Assembly: GCA_937890875.1 (NCBI GenBank)
Contig: CALAEB010000597.1
Location: 1-7,320, forward strand
Reading direction: 5' to 3'
Source of the DNA: an uncultured Anaerolineaceae bacterium
GTDB lineage: Bacteria; Chloroflexota; Anaerolineae; Anaerolineales; Anaerolineaceae
Length of the DNA stretch: 7,320 nt
Position 1 is the first letter of the stretch, and the number at the start of each line of letters is the position of its first letter. The position numbers were made by a program, and so were the translations under genes. The notes beneath the pieces are model-generated. The model had not been told where the DNA came from. It saw nothing but the letters and a program-made list of their open reading frames with translations, and searched no databases. This document shows positions 3,752 to 7,320 of the stretch, one piece after another.

Positions 3752-6700
3752 ATGTCTTTCGTCCATTTGCATCTTCATACGGAATACTCTCTGCTGGATG
3801 GTTTCGCGAAAATCAACAAGCTGATGACGCGCGTCAACGAGATGGGGATGCCCGCTGTTGCGATCACGGATCACGGCACGATGTTCGGCGTGGTTGAGTT
3901 CTTCACCGCCGCCAAGGCAAACGGGATCAAGCCGATCATCGGGTTGGAAGCTTATCTGGCGCCGGGTGACATGCGGGTCCATGAGCCGCGGGAAAAAAAT
4001 TCCACGCATCTGCTGCTGCTGGCGGAAAATGACACGGGGTATCAGAATCTGCTTCAGATTGCCAGCGCCTCCCAGCTGGAAGGGTATTATTATCATCCGC
4101 GCATCGATCATGAGTTTCTGGCTTCACACGCTGAGGGGCTGATTTGTACCTCCGGTTGTATGGCGGCTGAAATTCCGCGGAAAATTCTGCACCAGGATCT
4201 GGACGCGGCGCGGAAACAATTGGATTGGTATCTGCAGGTTTTCGGAAAGAATAATTTCTTTATTGAACTGCAGGATCATGATATTGCAGAAATCAAGAAA
4301 TTGAACAATGTGCTGCTGGACCTGGGGCGGGAATACCAGCTGAATTATGTCGCGACCAACGATACGCATTACGTTGACCCGGATGACTGGAAGTATCAGG
4401 ATATCATGCTGGCAGTCCAGACCGGAGCCCGGCTGACCGATGAAAAGCGGTTCCGCATGTCGGACAAAACCTATTACCTGCGCTCTCCGCAGGAAATGGA
4501 AAAACTGTTTGGGCATATTACCGGCGCGATTGAAAACACACTGAAAATTGCCGAGCGCTGCAACATTGATTTGACCCAGAAGGAATACCATCTGCCGAAT
4601 TTCCCCGTTCCGGTCGGGGAAACACCGCAGACAGAGCTGCGGCGGCTGGGTGAAACCGGATTGAAGGAAAAATATGGCGAGCGGGTCGAAAAAGATCCCG
4701 CGGTGCGGGAACGGATCGAAAAAGAGCTGAACATCATCCACACCATGGGGTTCGACGCATACTTTTTAATTGTGCATGACCTGGTGCGCTATGCCCGCAG
4801 CCAGAATATCTGGTATAACGTGCGCGGTTCGGGCGCCGGCTCGATGGTGGCGTATGCGCTGGGGATGACCCCGGTCGAACCGCTGGCCTTTAAACTGATT
4901 TTTGAACGGTTTTTGAATCCTGACCGTATTTCCATGCCGGATATTGATCTGGATATCCAGGATGATCAGCGTTATAAGCTGCTGCAGTATTGTTCCGACA
5001 AATATGGCGCGGATCACGTTGCGCAGATCATCACTTTTAATACGCTTGGCGCGAAAGGCGCGATTCGGGACGTCGGGCGGGTCATGGATGTCCCGCTTTC
5101 GGAAGTCGACCGGATTTGCAAACTGATTCCGCCGGGAATCAAAATGCCGGTCAGCGGCAAATCGATCACCATCGCGAATTGTCTGGAGGAAGTGCCTGAG
5201 TTCACTGAAGCGGTCAATGCTGATCCGATTTTGAAAGAGCTGGTCATGACCGCTTCCGAAATGGAAGGGGTGACCCGCAACGTCGGCACGCACGCCGCCG
5301 GCGTTATCATCACTGATTATCCGATCGCGAAATATGCGCCGCTTCACCGGCCGACCAGCGGTTCGGACGACAACCCGATCAAATCCGTTTCCCAGTTTGA
5401 GATGAATGTCGTCGATTCCATGAAACTGCTGAAAATCGACTTCCTCGGGCTGGCCACGCTTACCGTCATGCAGCGATGCTGTTCCATGATCGAAAAGCGG
5501 CACGGGATCCACCATGAGTTAAACAACATTCCTACGAATGATCCGGCGACTTTCGCTTACCTGAGCGCAGGTCATACGGCAGGTGTTTTCCAGATTGAAA
5601 GTTCCGGGATGACGCGCTATATCATGGATATGAAGCCGAAAAACCTGGATAACATTATCGCTATGGTGGCGCTCTACCGTCCGGGCCCGATGCAGTTTAT
5701 CCCGGATTATATCGCCTGTCTCCACGGCGAGAAGGAACCTGTCTACCGGCATGAGCGGCTGAAGTCCATTTTTGAAGATACTTTCGGCATTCCGGTTTAT
5801 CAGGAACAGATCATGTCCGCCGCGATCGAATTGGCGGGGTACAAAGCCTCGGAATCGGACAGCCTGCGGAAGGCGATTTCGAAGAAAAAGAAAAAAGAAG
5901 TCGACCAGCACCGGAAGAAATTTGTCTCCGGATGCGAGCAAAACGGGATCGAGAAAGAAACGGCCGAAGCGATTTTTGACGATTGGGAGCAATTTGCCAA
6001 TTATGGTTTCAATAAAAGCCACGCGGCGGATTACGGCGTGCTTTCGGTTCAGACCGGTTTCCTGAAAACGCATTATATGGTCGAATATATGACGGCCCTT
6101 TTGGACGCGAACCTGAACGATTCCGCGAAGATCGCGTTTTATATCAATGACTGCCGGTCGCAGGGGATTAATGTCCTGCCGCCGCAGATCAACAGCAGTT
6201 ACTGGGATTTTTCCATTGAGGATGACCCGAACGGGAAAAGCAAAATCCGTTTCGGAATGGGCGCGGTAAAAAATGTCGGGCAAGGTGCGGCGGAAGTGAT
6301 CACTGCCGAACGGGACGCAAACGGGCCTTATCAAAGCCTGGATGATTTTGTGGAACGGGTGGATTTGCGGCTGGTCGGCAGACGGGCGTTGGAGAGCCTG
6401 ATCAAGGTCGGCGCGATGGACAACTTTGGCGAGCGCGGGATGCTGATAGCCAATCTGGATCTGATCATCAGCACAAGTACAGCCAATTTCCGCTCCAAAG
6501 ATTCCGGTCAGATGGGTTTATTCGATCTGATGGCAATCCCGATCAACAAGATCCAACTGGTGGAGACTCCGCCGATGGAAGATCGGGAGAAATTGAACTG
6601 GGAACGGGAACTGATGGGGCTGTTCGTTTCGGATCACCCGTTGAACGCGCATCTGGCGACTCTGAAACGCCGGAAGGCGCTGATGCATTCGCAGCTGGAA

Positions 6701-7320
6701 GCGGCGGAACAGGGAACGCGGGTGGTGCTGGGCGGCCTGGTTCAGAGTACCCGCATGATGCTGACCAAAAAGGATAACCGGCCGATGTGCGCCCTGAAAC
6801 TGGAAGATATCCGGGGCGATGCTACCGATGTGGTTTTTTATCCGAATCAATGGGAGAAAGTTCAGGACATCGTCAAAACAGATGCCGTGCTGATTGTTGA
6901 GGGCAGGCTGGATAAAAGCCGGATGTCGCCGCAGGTTACCGGCTCATTTGCCCAATCGCTGATGGTGGGCGAGATTCCGCAGAGCGTTGCGGATTTCGCG
7001 GATTCATATACCGACGAAATCTCCGAATTGGACAGGGCGGTAAATAGGGGAACGAAGAATCCGTCCGCGCCTGCGCAGACGGATGACATGGCTGTTTCGG
7101 TGACCCATGATGGTTTTGAGGATATGCCGCCGGAACCGGAGATGCCTCCGGATGAAACGATGGCGGGGTTTGTGGCGGATGAAATCTGGCCGTCCACCGT
7201 TCCGGCGGATCCCGCGCAGCCCGCGATGCCGGAAATTGCAGACGCACCGCAGCCGTATTCCATAACGGAGATCCGTGCGGACAGCCGCGGCGCCGGAGAA
7301 AACAGCCGGGATGACGGAGC
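3752..7320 (+). CDS. dnaE: DNA polymerase III alpha subunit, incomplete at the window edge
   Basis: This is the catalytic subunit of the replicative polymerase; 1189 codons are visible with no stop. The N-terminal PHP domain starts FVHLHLHTEYSLLDG and keeps a full set of likely metal ligands (His7, His9, Asp16, His41, Glu66, His86, Cys136, Asp204, His206), unlike the degenerate PHP of E. coli. The polymerase core has RGSGAGS (358-364), the catalytic MPDIDLD (Asp399 and Asp401) and KIDFLGL (Asp563), plus YRPGPM and FNKSHAADYG. A helix-hairpin-helix region (LVGRRALESLIKVGAM) leads to the beta-clamp motif QMGLF (920-924), then an OB fold (about 988-1065). From about 1080 the chain is acidic and proline-rich, a flexible linker to a C-terminal part outside the window. 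The start at 3752 is set by GGGAGG and the family N-terminus. No frameshift was seen. It stands alone and is divergent from the sugar cluster, so it probably has its own promoter. Confidence 0.98.
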   Translation, partial: MSFVHLHLHTEYSLLDGFAKINKLMTRVNEMGMPAVAITDHGTMFGVVEFFTAAKANGIKPIIGLEAYLAPGDMRVHEPREKNSTHLLLLAENDTGYQNLLQIASASQLEGYYYHPRIDHEFLASHAEGLICTSGCMAAEIPRKILHQDLDAARKQLDWYLQVFGKNNFFIELQDHDIAEIKKLNNVLLDLGREYQLNYVATNDTHYVDPDDWKYQDIMLAVQTGARLTDEKRFRMSDKTYYLRSPQEMEKLFGHITGAIENTLKIAERCNIDLTQKEYHLPNFPVPVGETPQTELRRLGETGLKEKYGERVEKDPAVRERIEKELNIIHTMGFDAYFLIVHDLVRYARSQNIWYNVRGSGAGSMVAYALGMTPVEPLAFKLIFERFLNPDRISMPDIDLDIQDDQRYKLLQYCSDKYGADHVAQIITFNTLGAKGAIRDVGRVMDVPLSEVDRICKLIPPGIKMPVSGKSITIANCLEEVPEFTEAVNADPILKELVMTASEMEGVTRNVGTHAAGVIITDYPIAKYAPLHRPTSGSDDNPIKSVSQFEMNVVDSMKLLKIDFLGLATLTVMQRCCSMIEKRHGIHHELNNIPTNDPATFAYLSAGHTAGVFQIESSGMTRYIMDMKPKNLDNIIAMVALYRPGPMQFIPDYIACLHGEKEPVYRHERLKSIFEDTFGIPVYQEQIMSAAIELAGYKASESDSLRKAISKKKKKEVDQHRKKFVSGCEQNGIEKETAEAIFDDWEQFANYGFNKSHAADYGVLSVQTGFLKTHYMVEYMTALLDANLNDSAKIAFYINDCRSQGINVLPPQINSSYWDFSIEDDPNGKSKIRFGMGAVKNVGQGAAEVITAERDANGPYQSLDDFVERVDLRLVGRRALESLIKVGAMDNFGERGMLIANLDLIISTSTANFRSKDSGQMGLFDLMAIPINKIQLVETPPMEDREKLNWERELMGLFVSDHPLNAHLATLKRRKALMHSQLEAAEQGTRVVLGGLVQSTRMMLTKKDNRPMCALKLEDIRGDATDVVFYPNQWEKVQDIVKTDAVLIVEGRLDKSRMSPQVTGSFAQSLMVGEIPQSVADFADSYTDEISELDRAVNRGTKNPSAPAQTDDMAVSVTHDGFEDMPPEPEMPPDETMAGFVADEIWPSTVPADPAQPAMPEIADAPQPYSITEIRADSRGAGENSRDDG

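Noticed and set aside
4766..6334. Long antisense open frames within dnaE (249 and 271 codons, minus strand)
   Set aside because: They lie wholly opposite an intact, highly conserved dnaE, show no family motifs, and are explained by codon bias of the sense strand.

Overview
The window holds parts of two unrelated functional blocks that are transcribed away from each other from a roughly 650-base intergenic region (3105-3751). The left block, on the minus strand, is a sugar-uptake cluster. The right block, on the plus strand, is dnaE, the replicative DNA polymerase III alpha subunit, which is cut by the window's right edge. The DnaE sequence (N-terminal HLHLHTEYSLLDG, QMGLF clamp motif, long acidic proline-rich linker after the OB fold) most resembles, from memory, DnaE of Anaerolineae (Chloroflexota). 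The mid-range GC content and the LacI plus CUT2-type sugar transporter pairing fit that group. This assignment is an inference and was not checked by a search.

Minus-strand block, read from right to left. A LacI-family regulator (2055-3104) has a near-perfect LacI-type operator, ATGCAATCGTTTGCAT (3127-3142), just upstream of its start and just downstream of a plausible promoter, so it probably represses itself and the gene after it. The secreted sugar-binding protein (937-1989) follows after 65 bases. Next comes a strong stem-loop terminator (873-907). A new sigma70-like promoter (846-875) begins inside that terminator, and a roughly 240-base leader follows. The leader contains a 20-bp perfect hairpin and a second nested fold. 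The leader ends at a GGAGGTGG ribosome-binding site and a TTG start for the sugar ABC transporter ATPase (600 down to 1, incomplete). The permease would be expected beyond the left edge. The final ~16 codons visible in the ATPase do not match what the family has after the D-loop.

Intergenic region 3105-3751. It contains the lacI promoter and operator, an AT-rich stretch, a 14-bp perfect inverted repeat (3348-3386), a ~210-base block with imperfect terminal inverted repeats that looks like a dispersed repeat (3392-3600), and two small hairpins ahead of dnaE.

How the genes work together: the regulator senses a sugar or related ligand and controls a periplasmic or exported binding protein, which would hand the sugar to an ABC importer powered by the ATPase. 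The terminator and second promoter would let the cell make much more binding protein than ATPase, or control them separately. dnaE is a housekeeping neighbour. I see no clear novel defence, mobile or biosynthetic system. The most unusual feature is the structured leader between the binding protein and the ATPase.
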